This document shows positions 11,601 to 19,686 of a DNA stretch of 64,000 bases, piece by piece (the first letter of the stretch is position 1; the number at the start of each line of letters is the position of its first letter). The stretch is taken from NCBI GenBank assembly GCA_000621425.1, contig JHYJ01000008.1:186001-250000 (forward strand). The letters run 5' to 3'. The notes beneath the pieces were generated by a model that did no database searches, was not told the origin of the DNA, and was given only the letters and a program-made list of their open reading frames with translations. Position numbers and translations under genes: made by a program. The stretch comes from Lachnospiraceae bacterium AB2028 (lineage in GTDB: Bacteria; Bacillota; Clostridia; Lachnospirales; Lachnospiraceae).

Positions 11601-12470
11601 GCTTATACGGTTACGAAGAGCAAGCTTCTTATTGAACTTAAATCTGCCTACCCTTGCAAGGTCGTATCTCTTGGGATCAAAGAAAGTATCATCAACATAC
11701 TTCTTTGCAACTTCTACCTTGAAAGGCTCGCCGGGACGTACCTTACCGTAAAGCTCCTTGAGACCGCTCTCATAAGATGTAGCGATATCTTTTGCAAATG
11801 AAGCCATAAGCTTAGGCTCATCACCGAAAGTCTCAATGATCTGCTCATTGCTGCCAAGTCCCAATGAGCGAAGAAGTACGGTAATAGGCATCTTCTTATT
11901 ACGGTCTACCTTAACATAGAAGACATCGTTTGAATCAGTCTCGTATTCAAGCCATGCTCCGCGGTTAGGGATAACCTGTGTAGAATAAAGCTTCTTACCG
12001 GTCTTATCTCTGGAAATAGTATAGTAAATACCAGGGGAACGAACGAGCTGGCTGACAACTACACGCTCAGCGCCGTTTATAACGAATGTTCCGGTGTCCG
12101 TCATAAGAGGGAAGTTACCCATGAAGATCTCATGTTCCCTGATCTGATCGGTCTCTTTGTTGTAAAGTCTTACTTTGACCTTGAGAGGTGCCTCATAAGT
12201 AAGGTCTCTCTCTTTGCATTCCTTGATGTTGTGCTTGATCTCATCCTTGGCAAGATAGAAATCAACAAACTCCAGGCTTAATTTTTCACCGTGATCCTTG
12301 ATTGGAGAAATATCATCAAAAGCTTCTCTCAGTCCTTCTTTAAGAAACCACTGATAAGAATCCTTCTGAACCTCGATGAGATTAGGCATATCCTGCACTT
12401 CTCTCCTGCGCTGAAAGCTCATTCGCATCGAGTTTCCATGTACAATGGGTCTAATTCTGTTTTTTTCCAT
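8613..12470 (-). CDS. rpoB: DNA-directed RNA polymerase subunit beta
   Basis: The 1285-residue subunit forms much of the RNA polymerase active cleft. The rifampicin-binding segment reads [20 protein letters not shown], the sensitive wild-type form. Further conserved parts include [24 protein letters not shown], and [15 protein letters not shown] near the C-terminus. The acidic C-terminal extension (last about 60 residues) is typical of some Clostridia. The ATG at 12470 is preferred over the GTG at 12482 because GGGGTGA lies nine bases before it. The promoter is at 12569-12597. Confidence 0.98.
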   Translation of the reverse strand: MEKNRIRPIVHGNSMRMSFQRRREVQDMPNLIEVQKDSYQWFLKEGLREAFDDISPIKDHGEKLSLEFVDFYLAKDEIKHNIKECKERDLTYEAPLKVKVRLYNKETDQIREHEIFMGNFPLMTDTGTFVINGAERVVVSQLVRSPGIYYTISRDKTGKKLYSTQVIPNRGAWLEYETDSNDVFYVKVDRNKKMPITVLLRSLGLGSNEQIIETFGDEPKLMASFAKDIATSYESGLKELYGKVRPGEPFKVEVAKKYVDDTFFDPKRYDLARVGRFKFNKKLALRNRISGHVLAEDAMNPFTGEIIAKAGTVVDEQLADTIQDAAVESVVIRTDTRNVKVLSNQMVDIEEWLDIDAEKLGIKERVYWPALRRLIREYSDKPEQLESAIARNIHDLIPKHITQCDVLASVNYNLAIEYGIGNDDDIDHLGNRRIRAVGELLQNQYRIGLSRMERVVRERMTTHDANATEEISPQSLINIKPVQAALKEFFGSSQLSQFMDQNNPLSELTHKRRLSALGPGGLSRERAGFEVRDVHYTHYGRMCPIETPEGPNIGLINSLASYARINEYGFIEVPYRKINKKDPANPVVTDEVVYMTADEEDNYHVAQANEKLDEKGHFVNKNVAGRYRTEIQAYPREIYDYMDVSPKMVFSVSAALIPFLENDDTTRALMGCNMQRQAVPLLFTDAPVIGTGIETKAAVDSGVCVVAKKAGTVTYVASDLVKIKSDDDGKVIDYTIQKFMRSNQSTCYNQKPIVLTGDHVADGQVIADGPSTHEGELGLGRNPLIGFMTWEGYNYEDAVLLSERLVKEDVYTSVHIEEHEVEARQTKLGDEEITRDIPGVGDDALKDLDESGIIRIGAEVRAGDILVGKVTPKGETDLTPEEKLLRVIFSDKAREIRDTSLRVPHGEYGVVVDAKVFSKEEGDSELNAGVLKKVRIYIAQKRKISVGDKMSGRHGNKGVVSRVLPVEDMPYLPNGRPLDIVLNPLGVPSRMNIGQVLEIHLSLAARALGFNISTPVFDGANENDIMDTLDLANDYVNLEWSEFEKKHKAELLPEVMEYLEKNKDHRKLWKGVPISRDGKVRLRDGRTGEYFDGPVTIGHMHYLKLHHLVDDKIHARSTGPYSLVTQQPLGGKAQFGGQRFGEMEVWALEAYGAAYTLQEMLTVKSDDVVGRVKTYEAIVKGQNLPLPGIPESFKVMLKELQSLALDVSVLDEKGNEIELKENVDYNDNEFRMELNGNNQSDTEDYKDGFSKGTLDESSGDILEDEAELSGAAEDYSFVGDSQEDE

Positions 12471-12568
12471 TCTGACATTCACCCCGTCTGTTAGATTGTT
12501 TACGCTACCTCGTCATAAAGACATGCAAGGGCATAATACACCCATCACATCATAATGACGCATTTTCC

Positions 12569-12597
12569 ATAATATCATTTTGGGAATTCTAAGTCAA
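12569..12597 (-). promoter_or_regulatory. Sigma-A promoter of rpoB-rpoC
   Basis: On the minus strand TTGACT (12592-12597) and TATTAT (12569-12574) are separated by 17 bases. The sequence upstream (12600-12630) is very AT-rich and resembles an UP element. The leader to rpoB is about 90 bases. Confidence 0.85.
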
Positions 12598-12601
12598 TAA
12601 G

Positions 12602-12628
12602 AAATTTTACTTTTTGAAGTAAATTTTT
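12602..12628. repeat. AT-rich inverted repeat upstream of the rpoB promoter
   Basis: AAATTTTAC and GTAAATTTT form an inverted repeat around TTTTTGAA, immediately upstream of the rpoB -35 box. It may be an UP element or an operator. Function is unknown. Confidence 0.35.
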
Positions 12629-12648
12629 ACAAGAAATGAACCGGGATG

Positions 12649-12668
12649 TTATGCAAGTTTACATAACA
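12649..12668. repeat. Inverted repeat GTTATG-N8-CATAAC between rplL and the rpoB promoter
   Basis: A perfect 6-base inverted repeat with an 8-base spacer lies between the rplL terminator and the rpoB promoter. It could be a regulator binding site, but nothing else supports that. Confidence 0.25.
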
Positions 12669-12691
12669 CGATTATTGTTAAAAACAATAAA

Positions 12692-12718
12692 GAGGAAGTG
12701 CCGTTTCGACACTTCCTC
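12692..12718 (-). terminator. Intrinsic terminator after rplL
   Basis: GAGGAAGTG and CACTTCCTC form a nine-pair stem with a nine-base loop, followed on the minus strand by TTTATTGTTTTT. It lies 20 bases after the rplL stop. Confidence 0.85.
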
Positions 12719-12738
12719 CAAATTGATCTAATAGCAAA

Positions 12739-13113
12739 TTACTTAAGAGTAACAGTAGCGCCAGCCTCTTCGAGCTTCTTCTTGATGTCCTCAGCCTCTT
12801 CCTTAGAAGCGCCTTCCTTAACCATCTTAGGTGCGCCCTCAACCATCTCCTTGGACTCCTTGAGACCAAGACCTGTGATTGCACGAACAACCTTGATAAC
12901 TTCCATCTTCTTCTCACCGAAGCTTGTAAGCTCAACGTCGAACTCAGTCTTCTCTTCAGCTGCTGCTGCACCTGCACCTGCTGCTGCTACAACAACACCA
13001 GCTGCTGCGGATACGCCAAACTCTTCCTCGCAAGCCTTAACCAGCTCGTTTAACTCAAGAACGGAAAGCTCTTTAACTGCATCAATAATTTCCTGTGTGG
13101 ATAACTTTGCCAT
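12739..13113 (-). CDS. rplL: 50S ribosomal protein L7/L12
   Basis: The 124-residue protein is the mobile stalk subunit that recruits translation factors. The N-terminal dimerisation helix is followed by an alanine-rich hinge (residues about 35-52). The C-terminal factor-binding domain has [20 protein letters not shown] and [10 protein letters not shown]. It is preceded by AGGAGG and follows rplJ in the same unit. Confidence 0.97.
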   Translation of the reverse strand: MAKLSTQEIIDAVKELSVLELNELVKACEEEFGVSAAAGVVVAAAGAGAAAAEEKTEFDVELTSFGEKKMEVIKVVRAITGLGLKESKEMVEGAPKMVKEGASKEEAEDIKKKLEEAGATVTLK

Positions 13114-13181
13114 TTTATTTTCCTCCTAATTAGATTTGCAGAAATAATTCTGCCTGTTGTTTGTTTTTAACTAAGCCGCAA

Positions 13182-13742
13182 TTAAGCCTCTGTTGTTTCT
13201 GTAGCTTCTGCGGGTGCTGCAGCTTCTTCTGCAGGAGCTGCTGCGCTCTCGCCTGATGCGCCGCCTTTCTCGGCAAGCTGATTCATAACGCGAGCAAAAT
13301 TTGTGATCGGGCTCTGCAGTGATCCGAGCAGCTTTGAAAGAAGCTCGTCCCTTGAAGGGATCTCTGCGATAGGCACAATGCCTGCTGCATCATAAACAGT
13401 ACCATCTACAATACCAGCCTTAACCTCAAGAGCAGGTGCCTTCTTTGCGAATTTAACCAGTACTCTTGCTGCTGCGGTAGCATCATCCTTAGATACTGCC
13501 AGTGCGCTGGGGCCCTCGAGATACTTTGTCAGCTCCTCACAGGGTGTTCCCTGGAAAGCACGTACCATCATGGTGTTCTTGTATACCTTATAAGTAACAC
13601 CTTCAGCACGAAGCAGTCTGCGGAGCTCAGTATCCTGAGCAACGGTAAGACCTCTGTGGTCTACCAGCACAACGCTTGCTGCATCCCCTATCACGCCGGA
13701 GATTTCTTCAACCACCGGTGCTTTAAGTTCAACCTTTGCCAT
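13182..13742 (-). CDS. rplJ: 50S ribosomal protein L10
   Basis: The 186-residue protein anchors the L7/L12 stalk to 23S rRNA. It has the conserved VLVDHRGLTVAQDTELR segment, YKVYKNTM and LEGPSALAV. The C-terminal 20 residues form an alanine/glutamate-rich extension that is longer than in Bacillus subtilis. An AGGAGG site precedes the ATG. Transcription starts at 13942-13970 and passes through the L10 leader, where L10 probably represses its own operon. Confidence 0.96.
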   Translation of the reverse strand: MAKVELKAPVVEEISGVIGDAASVVLVDHRGLTVAQDTELRRLLRAEGVTYKVYKNTMMVRAFQGTPCEELTKYLEGPSALAVSKDDATAAARVLVKFAKKAPALEVKAGIVDGTVYDAAGIVPIAEIPSRDELLSKLLGSLQSPITNFARVMNQLAEKGGASGESAAAPAEEAAAPAEATETTEA

Positions 13743-13802
13743 CTTTCTACCTCCTTATAGATTTTGTAGCCAAATCTGAGGAGTCATTGAATGCTATAAA
13801 AA

Positions 13803-13823
13803 ACTCCGGTGCGAGACCGGAGT
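13803..13823 (-). terminator. Attenuator terminator in the L10 leader
   Basis: ACTCCGGT and ACCGGAGT pair around a five-base loop, followed by six U on the minus strand (13798-13803). It lies between the rplJ promoter and rplJ, so it works as an attenuator, not as an operon end. Confidence 0.85.
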
Positions 13824-13938
13824 AAGTTCATTCGAAAATGTAAAACATTAACTGACTTCTCCTCGGCAGGCCGGATGATAAATCATCTCGTTGCGGGTCT
13901 ACCCGCCTGCTGTCTTCGGCATGTCTTTACAGACGAAA
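13824..13938 (-). promoter_or_regulatory. Ribosomal protein L10 leader (L10-L12 autoregulatory RNA)
   Basis: About 115 bases of leader lie between the promoter and the attenuator stem. They contain the CCTGCCGAGG segment (around 13861-13872) and a GGCGGGTAGACCCGC hairpin. Position, the conserved segment and the following attenuator match the Firmicutes L10 leader, to which the L10-L12 complex binds. Confidence 0.8.
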
Positions 13939-13941
13939 AAT

Positions 13942-13970
13942 ATATTACCATCTGCAATTCTTGGTGTCAA
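13942..13970 (-). promoter_or_regulatory. Sigma-A promoter of rplJ-rplL
   Basis: A perfect TTGACA (13965-13970) and TAATAT (13942-13947) are separated by 17 bases on the minus strand. Confidence 0.9.
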
Positions 13971-14058
13971 GGATTTTTTAGCGCAATTTTTCCTGCAAAT
14001 CCGATAAACTGCTCATTATAGATTTTCGAGCTTGTTCACAGCGCGATATTGCATACCA

Positions 14059-15396
14059 TCACTTAGGCGTCACATAGCCTTCTTCATCAATATTCACATT
14101 AGGCGATATTGAACGCATATAATCCAACAGCCTGTCTGCATCAGCACCGTCCAGTTTCTTAACAGTACAGCCGCTCTGAAGGCAGGGAATAAACTTAAGT
14201 CCTGCAAGTTCACCATCCTTCATTTCCAGCTCTATCATACAGCTGTCCAGTGTCTTGGAGTTGAACCAGAAGTTGCCCATGCTGTATACCACCGGCACTC
14301 CATCCACATAATCGATAGGCTGTAAAATATGGGGATGTGCGCCTATGATACAATCGGCACCGGCGTCAATGAACTGAGGCAGCTGCTCAGCCTCGCACCA
14401 GTCAGGATTCACTTCCTTCTCCGTTCCCCAGTGAATAAAAAGTATTACGTAGTCGCTGTTTTCTTTAGCTTCTCTTATAGCAGCCAGAGTCGGTTCGATA
14501 TCAGCATATGAACGCAACATTCCCGGACTGTCGGCAGTCGCTCCTTTTGAATGTGGCGTTCCCATTCTTTCTATCTGTGAGGCAGCCACGATAGCCACTT
14601 TGTAATCATCCATATAAAGGTAAAGCGGCCTTGATGCTTCCTCGAGATTCATACCACCGCCCACATGCGGGATTTCATTTTCTTCCATAACTTCAAGCGT
14701 ATCAAGAAACGCAGCCTCACCATAATCGAAAGCATGATTATTAGCCACAGACGCAGCATCAACACCCATGCCCTTCATATATTCAATAGCCTCCAGCGGC
14801 GCCCTAAAGGTGTAGGTCTTGTTCGCCGCAGGCGAACCTTCATCCGAATAAGGGAATTCATTGTTCACCATCATGAAGTCCACGTTGTTCATTTCATCCA
14901 GAAGGCCATTCTTTACGCAGCTGTTCAGATCGAAACCGGTCTGCCTGAAATGGTTATATATCGCATAGTTAGGATCAAAGAGAATATCACCAACAAATCC
15001 AAGGGTATATACTCCATCCGGATTGCTTTCAGTCTCTTCCACCACCATTTCCATAGTAAGCGCAGGATTTCCATCCTTTATAGCCTGAAGCATTTCCTGA
15101 CGCTCCTGCTCAGCCTTTAACAACTCATCCTCCTCGGAAAGAGTATCATCAGAAACCGTACCGGCATCAGCACCACCGAGCCCTGCAAGATCCACTGTTG
15201 CATTCTCACTCACAGCATTCTCTGTTCCGTCGCCTTCCGCGGACGTCTCTTCATTTCCATCCGCATTAGCCGGCTGTGCGGCAGCCTCCGTATTGGTATT
15301 CACATTTTTCCGGCTATTCATGACATACAGCATTACGCCGCCTGCTGCCATCACCAGGGTAAGCGCCACTATAAAAATCAATAAATACTTTTTCAT
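14059..15396 (-). CDS. CapA-family membrane-anchored metallophosphatase-like protein
   Basis: The 445-residue protein starts with a cytoplasmic KK and one hydrophobic helix (residues 4-25), then a low-complexity Asn/Ala/Glu-rich linker (about 30-130). The outer domain belongs to the PGA_cap/CapA calcineurin-like fold: GFVGDILFD, NNEFPYSDEG, SVANNHAFDYGE, HWGTE, IIGAHPHILQP and VVYSMGNFWF. CapA proteins are linked to poly-gamma-glutamate capsule, but no capB or capC lies nearby, so the substrate is unknown and a cell-envelope role is inferred. It has its own extended -10 promoter (15450-15458) and interrupts the usual rplA-rplJ junction. Confidence 0.85.
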   Translation of the reverse strand: MKKYLLIFIVALTLVMAAGGVMLYVMNSRKNVNTNTEAAAQPANADGNEETSAEGDGTENAVSENATVDLAGLGGADAGTVSDDTLSEEDELLKAEQERQEMLQAIKDGNPALTMEMVVEETESNPDGVYTLGFVGDILFDPNYAIYNHFRQTGFDLNSCVKNGLLDEMNNVDFMMVNNEFPYSDEGSPAANKTYTFRAPLEAIEYMKGMGVDAASVANNHAFDYGEAAFLDTLEVMEENEIPHVGGGMNLEEASRPLYLYMDDYKVAIVAASQIERMGTPHSKGATADSPGMLRSYADIEPTLAAIREAKENSDYVILFIHWGTEKEVNPDWCEAEQLPQFIDAGADCIIGAHPHILQPIDYVDGVPVVYSMGNFWFNSKTLDSCMIELEMKDGELAGLKFIPCLQSGCTVKKLDGADADRLLDYMRSISPNVNIDEEGYVTPK

Positions 15397-15449
15397 AAAA
15401 TCTTCCTCATTGGAAATAATTTAGAATATTACATTTTCACACGACAGAC

Positions 15450-15458
15450 ATTATAACA
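15450..15458 (-). promoter_or_regulatory. Extended -10 promoter of the capA-like gene
   Basis: TGTTATAAT on the minus strand is a perfect extended -10. No clear -35 box is present. It lies downstream of the rplA terminator and 54 bases before the ATG. Confidence 0.6.
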
Positions 15459-15503
15459 GATATGAACTTTTATTCCATCGGAATAATAGCAAAAAACAAA
15501 CAA

Positions 15504-15531
15504 AAACCTGCCGGCTTTCACCGACAGGTTT
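15504..15531 (-). terminator. Intrinsic terminator after rplA
   Basis: An 11-pair stem with one mismatch (15504-15514 with 15521-15531) is followed by a U-rich tract TTTTTGTTTGTTTTTT on the minus strand. It ends the rpmG-rplA unit. Confidence 0.85.
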
Positions 15532-15577
15532 CATTAATTTTGTTATCTTGGATTGCCACTTTCGCAGCGCACCCTTA

Positions 15578-16267
15578 TTAATACTTAGCAGTGCTTACTC
15601 TTACACCAGGGCCCATTGTTGTAGCAAGGGTGATGCTCTTTAAGTACTGACCCTTAAGTGATGAGGGCTTAGCCTTTACGATAGCTTCCATGAAAGCATC
15701 AAAGTTCTGTGTAAGCTGCTCTGTGCTGAAAGATGCCTTTCCGATAGGGCAGTGGATGATGTTAGCCTTGTCAAGTCTGTACTCAATCTTACCGGCTTTG
15801 ATATCATTAACAGCCTTTGTAACATCCATAGTAACTGTTCCAGCCTTAGGGTTAGGCATGAGACCCTTAGGTCCGAGTACCTTACCGAGACGACCTACAA
15901 CACCCATCATGTCAGGTGTAGCAACGACAACGTCGAAATCAAGCCATCCGTCGTTCTGGATCTTCGGGATCAGCTCCTCGCCGCCTACGTGATCAGCTCC
16001 AGCTGCTTCAGCCTCAGCGATCTTGTCGCCCTTAGCGAATACAAGTACACGTACAGTCTTACCGGTACCGTTAGGGAGTACTACAGCGCCGCGGATCTGC
16101 TGCTCTGCGTGACGTCCGTCACATCCGGTTCTGATGTGTACCTCTACGGTCTCATCAAATTTTGCAGTTGCTGTCTTCTTGACAGTCTCAATAGCTTCTA
16201 CTGAATCAAACAGTGTTGCGCGGTCATACTGAGAAAGTGCCGCATTATATTTCTTTCCGTGTTTCAT
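15578..16267 (-). CDS. rplA: 50S ribosomal protein L1
   Basis: The 229-residue protein forms the L1 stalk and probably represses its own operon. Conserved parts are [43 protein letters not shown] and [17 protein letters not shown] site precedes the ATG. It follows rplK by 16 bases. Confidence 0.97.
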   Translation of the reverse strand: MKHGKKYNAALSQYDRATLFDSVEAIETVKKTATAKFDETVEVHIRTGCDGRHAEQQIRGAVVLPNGTGKTVRVLVFAKGDKIAEAEAAGADHVGGEELIPKIQNDGWLDFDVVVATPDMMGVVGRLGKVLGPKGLMPNPKAGTVTMDVTKAVNDIKAGKIEYRLDKANIIHCPIGKASFSTEQLTQNFDAFMEAIVKAKPSSLKGQYLKSITLATTMGPGVRVSTAKY

Positions 16268-16283
16268 TTATCTGCACCTCCCC

Positions 16284-16709
16284 TTATTCTTCTACCGTAA
16301 CACCCATGCTTCTGCATGTGCCTGCGATCATTGACATTGCTGCTTCAAGAGATGCTGCATTGAGATCCGGCATCTTGAGCTCAGCGATCTCTTTGATCTT
16401 ATCCTTAGAAATTGTAGCAACCTTGTTCTTGTTAGGTTCGCCGGATGCTTTCTTCAGATTGCAAGCCTTCTTGATAAGTACAGCTGCAGGGGGAGTCTTT
16501 GTAATAAACGAAAAGGTCCTGTCTGCATAAACTGTGATGACAACCGGGATGATCAGATCACCCTGATCAGCTGTCTTTGCGTTGAACTGCTTTGTGAATT
16601 CAACGATGTTGACTCCGTGCTGACCAAGAGCGGGACCCACGGGGGGTGCCGGAGTTGCTTTGCCGGCCGGAATCTGTAACTTAATGTAGCCTTCAACTTT
16701 CTTTGCCAT
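16284..16709 (-). CDS. rplK: 50S ribosomal protein L11
   Basis: The 141-residue protein of the GTPase-associated centre shows the N-terminal signature [20 protein letters not shown] and [12 protein letters not shown]. The C-terminal RNA-binding domain includes [19 protein letters not shown]. It is preceded by AGGAGG and by a leader hairpin (16733-16771). Confidence 0.97.
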   Translation of the reverse strand: MAKKVEGYIKLQIPAGKATPAPPVGPALGQHGVNIVEFTKQFNAKTADQGDLIIPVVITVYADRTFSFITKTPPAAVLIKKACNLKKASGEPNKNKVATISKDKIKEIAELKMPDLNAASLEAAMSMIAGTCRSMGVTVEE

Positions 16710-16732
16710 TTTGGCTTCCTCCTATAAATAAA

Positions 16733-16771
16733 GTGGTAATGTCGCAAGCCGCTTATGCGACCTGCTCCCAC
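16733..16771 (-). promoter_or_regulatory. Leader structure before rplK, probable L1 autoregulatory site
   Basis: On the minus strand GTGG pairs with CCAC, and inside this GTCGCA pairs with TGCGAC. The segments GTGGGAGCAG and GACATTACCAC resemble the structure found before rplK in other Firmicutes, where L1 is thought to bind the L11-L1 message. The assignment is from memory of that pattern and is moderate. Confidence 0.5.
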
Positions 16772-16811
16772 GAAGGGACAAAATAAAATCTAATAAACCA
16801 AACTAAATTTA

Positions 16812-17483
16812 TTAGTCAAGTTTCTTAACCTGGGAGAAACTGATCTCAACAGGCGTCTCCATACCAAACATCTCGACCATGATTGTTGCGGTCTGCTTGT
16901 TCTCGTCGATCTTGGTGACCTTTCCGACAGTATCCTTCCAGGGACCGTCTATTACCATAATGGTATCGTCCACTGCAAAATCTGCCTTTACTACTCTCTC
17001 CTGCTCCAGAGAATCCTTCTCTGCCTCGTCGAGGGGTACAGGTTTGGATCCTGGTCCTACGAAACCGGTAACACCTCTGGTATTTCTTACTACATACCAT
17101 GCATCGTTATCATCGGCATCCATCTGGATAAGCACATAACCGGGGAAAACTTTACGCTGAACCTTCTTCTTACCGGTAGACTTTACTTCCATTACTTCCT
17201 GGGTAGGAACCTGGATCTCAAGTATCTTATCCTCAAGATGACGGTTTCTTATAGCTTTCTCGATATTGAGCTTTACCTTATTCTCATAACCGGAATATGT
17301 ATGGATTACATACCATCCCATGCCTCGGCCGCTCTTGTTTTCGCTCGCTCCGATGTCCTGATCCTCTATAGCGCGGACTTCTTCTTCCGATGCTACAACA
17401 GCAGGAGTATAAGCCTCGCCGCTTACTTCCGTATCATCTGCCAGCAGTGCCTTAAGCTCTGCCATACGCTTAATCTTTGCCAT
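16812..17483 (-). CDS. nusG: Transcription termination/antitermination protein NusG
   Basis: The 223-residue elongation factor binds RNA polymerase through its NGN domain (GWYVIHTYSGYENKVK, FPGYVLIQMD, VRNTRGVTGFVG) and has a C-terminal KOW domain (DGPWKDTVGKVTKID). The ATG at 17483 is chosen because AAAGGG lies upstream and a start at 17546 would overlap secE. About 50 acidic residues precede the NGN domain. This extension is absent in many NusG proteins, so an internal start close to GMGWYV is a lesser alternative. Confidence 0.95.
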   Translation of the reverse strand: MAKIKRMAELKALLADDTEVSGEAYTPAVVASEEEVRAIEDQDIGASENKSGRGMGWYVIHTYSGYENKVKLNIEKAIRNRHLEDKILEIQVPTQEVMEVKSTGKKKVQRKVFPGYVLIQMDADDNDAWYVVRNTRGVTGFVGPGSKPVPLDEAEKDSLEQERVVKADFAVDDTIMVIDGPWKDTVGKVTKIDENKQTATIMVEMFGMETPVEISFSQVKKLD

Positions 17484-17524
17484 TATTGAGATAACCCTTT
17501 CATTAATTCGTGAAAAACACCGGT

Positions 17525-17761
17525 CTATTGCAGTTTTATAAGCCAATCTATACCATACTTGAATATCATATCAAGTAAAGCAATCAAGCCGGCAAGTACC
17601 ACACTGGTGGTAACAACTGCAATTGACTGTTTAGTGAGTGCTTCCTTATCAGGCCATGTAATCTTCTTGAATTCCTGCTTCACACCCTTCATGAAACTGA
17701 CTTTTTTCTTGCCTTTTTTTTCCTTCTTGGGTGCGGAGTCTTTCTTTTCTTCTTCTGCCAT
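17525..17761 (-). CDS. secE: Preprotein translocase subunit SecE
   Basis: The 78-residue protein has a highly charged lysine-rich N-terminus, the amphipathic segment KQEFKKITWPDKEAL typical of SecE, and one membrane helix (about residues 46-68). It clamps SecY in the translocon. The ATG at 17761 follows GGAG by eight bases. It lies between rpmG and nusG, the standard order. Confidence 0.94.
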   Translation of the reverse strand: MAEEEKKDSAPKKEKKGKKKVSFMKGVKQEFKKITWPDKEALTKQSIAVVTTSVVLAGLIALLDMIFKYGIDWLIKLQ

Positions 17762-17791
17762 AGTCAAATCTCCATAGCACGATAGTGCGGA

Positions 17792-17941
17792 TTACTTAGT
17801 CTCCTTGTGGGCTGTATGCGCCTTGCAGAAAGGGCAGTACTTCTTGGTCTCGATCCTCTCGGGATGAGCCTTCTTATCCTTTGTTGTATCGTAGTTGCGA
17901 CGCTTGCATTCTGTACAAGCAAGAGTAATTCTGGTACGCAT
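17792..17941 (-). CDS. rpmG: 50S ribosomal protein L33 (zinc-binding form)
   Basis: The 49-codon gene begins [17 protein letters not shown] and ends HKETK. It keeps both cysteine pairs, CTEC and CPFC, so it is the zinc-binding C+ form. A GGAGGAAG site precedes the ATG at 17941. It is first in the rpmG-secE-nusG-rplK-rplA unit. Confidence 0.95.
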   Translation of the reverse strand: MRTRITLACTECKRRNYDTTKDKKAHPERIETKKYCPFCKAHTAHKETK

Positions 17942-17977
17942 TTTGTCTTCCTCCTAATTGCATATATCACAAAAAAA

Positions 17978-17992
17978 AGAGCCGTTCGCTCT
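17978..17992 (-). terminator. Terminator-like hairpin at the 5' end of the rpmG transcript
   Basis: AGAGC and GCTCT pair around a five-base loop, followed by eight U on the minus strand. The promoter at 18003-18031 would start transcription near 17996, so the hairpin would be almost the first part of the RNA. Confidence 0.5.
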
Positions 17993-18002
17993 CAGCAAAA
18001 GA

Positions 18003-18031
18003 AATATACCACGCCCCTTCCCCTTTGTCAA
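18003..18031 (-). promoter_or_regulatory. Sigma-A promoter of rpmG-secE-nusG-rplK-rplA
   Basis: TTGACA (18026-18031) and TATATT (18003-18008) are separated by 17 bases on the minus strand. Confidence 0.9.
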
Positions 18032-18100
18032 CAGCAAATTGGCAAAGGGGCTGTGATTCCATAAAAAAGGTATAAAAAATAACAGCTTTTATGGCAAAAA

Positions 18101-18109
18101 TGATATACT
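18101..18109 (+). promoter_or_regulatory. Extended -10 promoter of the TlpA-like lipoprotein gene
   Basis: TGATATACT fits an extended -10 and lies 32 bases before the ATG. The -35 region is poor. Confidence 0.5.
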
Positions 18110-18140
18110 AGGATGACAATCAACAGAAGGGAGAGAACAT

Positions 18141-19556
18141 ATGAAAAAACAATTGATACGCGGACTGTCGCTTTTAACGGCAGGTATACTGCTTGCCGGC
18201 TGTACAGGACAGGGAAGTAATCAGCAGGAAAACAACGGCACATCAGATGAGCCGGCTTCGCAGGCACAGACAGCGGAGGCTTCAGATTCTGCATACAGCG
18301 TGCTGGTTGTAGATGAAAGCGATAACCCCGTTCCCGGAGTAACGGTACAGTTCTGCGATGATACCACATGTAATCTTGGCACCACCGATGACAGCGGCGT
18401 GGCAGTTTTTGAAACCGAGGCTCCCGGCGTATTTACCGTTCACATGCTGGACGTGCCGGAAGGTTATGCAGAGGATGAAACAGAATATGTTACAGAAGAT
18501 ACCTACGGCCAGATCAAGGTTGTATTAAAAAGTTCTTCAGCCCCGGAAAGCAATGCAGAAAAACAGGTTCTGGCGGAAACGGGATTTGAAATCGTACTGC
18601 CGGAAAAGATGCAAGATCTTCATGGCACTTTATCCTGGATCGAATATACCGAAGAAGAAGGTGTTGCTTTTGCACGCCTGGATTATATCGGCAGAACCCC
18701 GGAGGAAAATGCGGAGTATGAAAGACGGTATGAGGAAGCCCTTGATAACCGTGATAATGAAGAGCTTGTTAATGAGTTTATCGCATATATGGAAGAATAT
18801 GATAATACAATTAACACGATATTTTTCTACGTATGTGCAGTCAATAACGGAGAAAGCATAGATGAAATACTTAACAGAGCTCCGGAAGAGATAGCTCTTA
18901 GTGAGTATATAGGCGATACACTTGATTTAGGAAAAAAAGGAGATTATCAGTATTATCTTTTAGCAGTAGATCAGGATAAACTATTCAGCCTTGCCTATGC
19001 TTCGGAAGATGAAATTCCCGTTCCCGAAAAAGAGATTGCAGATGAATATGCCTCTCTTAAAAGCGTTGACATAAATGAGTTTGCAAAAGGGATCACCCTG
19101 ATCGAGGCAAAACCGGTAAATCCTCTTGCAGTGGGTGACGTAGTCGAATTTGAAGGGACGGATTTTGAAGGAAATGCAGTCAGCAGCAAAGATTTATTTG
19201 CAGGCCGCAAATTAACAATGGTCAACCTCTGGGGAACCTGGTGCCACTGGTGCGTGGAAGAACTGCCGGACCTTGAAGCATACAGCAAAGATCTTGAAGA
19301 ACAGGGATGCCACCTTATCGGGGTCTGCCAGGACGGCGTAAAGAAAAAAGACAAGGCTCAGGAGCTGCTTAGTGAAGCCGGCGTTACTTATACGAATGTG
19401 ATCATTGAAGACTATGAAGCAACATTCCCGAAGGTAAGCGGATACCCTACTACATATATTGTTGACGGCAACGGAGTTATTGTAAGCATTATAGAGGGAG
19501 CTGATTTTGACGGATACAAGACAGCCGTAGAGGAAGCACTGAAATCCGCAAATTAA
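18141..19556 (+). CDS. Lipoprotein with a beta-sandwich domain and a C-terminal TlpA-like thioredoxin domain
   Basis: The 471-residue protein has a lipoprotein signal peptide with lipobox LLAGC (Cys about 21). Residues about 52-125 look like a carboxypeptidase-regulatory or SpaA-like beta-sandwich (VLVVDESDNPVPGVTVQF). Residues about 130-330 are not recognised. The C-terminal domain (about 335-470) is a redoxin of the TlpA/ResA type with the active site WGTWCHWC, then a YPTTYIVDGNG strand with the cis-proline. It would act outside the membrane as a thiol-disulfide oxidoreductase. It converges on the membrane ferredoxin-TlpA gene, which shares this chemistry. Confidence 0.85.
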   Translation: MKKQLIRGLSLLTAGILLAGCTGQGSNQQENNGTSDEPASQAQTAEASDSAYSVLVVDESDNPVPGVTVQFCDDTTCNLGTTDDSGVAVFETEAPGVFTVHMLDVPEGYAEDETEYVTEDTYGQIKVVLKSSSAPESNAEKQVLAETGFEIVLPEKMQDLHGTLSWIEYTEEEGVAFARLDYIGRTPEENAEYERRYEEALDNRDNEELVNEFIAYMEEYDNTINTIFFYVCAVNNGESIDEILNRAPEEIALSEYIGDTLDLGKKGDYQYYLLAVDQDKLFSLAYASEDEIPVPEKEIADEYASLKSVDINEFAKGITLIEAKPVNPLAVGDVVEFEGTDFEGNAVSSKDLFAGRKLTMVNLWGTWCHWCVEELPDLEAYSKDLEEQGCHLIGVCQDGVKKKDKAQELLSEAGVTYTNVIIEDYEATFPKVSGYPTTYIVDGNGVIVSIIEGADFDGYKTAVEEALKSAN

Positions 19557-19595
19557 GAATCATCTAAAAGAAACATTGAATGAATAAGCATTAAA

Positions 19596-19625
19596 AAAGG
19601 CCTGTCCCGCAAAGGGCAGGCCTTT
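19596..19625. terminator. Bidirectional intrinsic terminator between convergent genes
   Basis: AAAGGCCTG and CAGGCCTTT pair, with an inner CCC/GGG, one bulged T and a five-base loop. U-rich tracts flank both sides (TTTCTT on plus, TTTTTT on minus). It would end both the plus-strand lipoprotein gene and the minus-strand ferredoxin-TlpA gene. Confidence 0.85.
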
Positions 19626-19686
19626 CTTATAGCAAGCAGTTTTTCTAATTTTGCTTGCCATAAACGCTCCGTGAAGATGCTATATT

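Noticed and set aside
11271-11801. 176-codon plus-strand frame inside rpoB
   Set aside because: It lies opposite rpoB and has no ribosome site or recognisable domain.
13803-13823. Terminator of the capA-like gene
   Set aside because: It lies downstream of the rplJ promoter and within the L10 leader, so it acts as the L10 attenuator; the capA-like gene ends at 14059 without a clear terminator of its own.
17525-17546. Longer NusG start at 17546
   Set aside because: It would overlap the end of secE and lacks a ribosome site; the ATG at 17483 has one.
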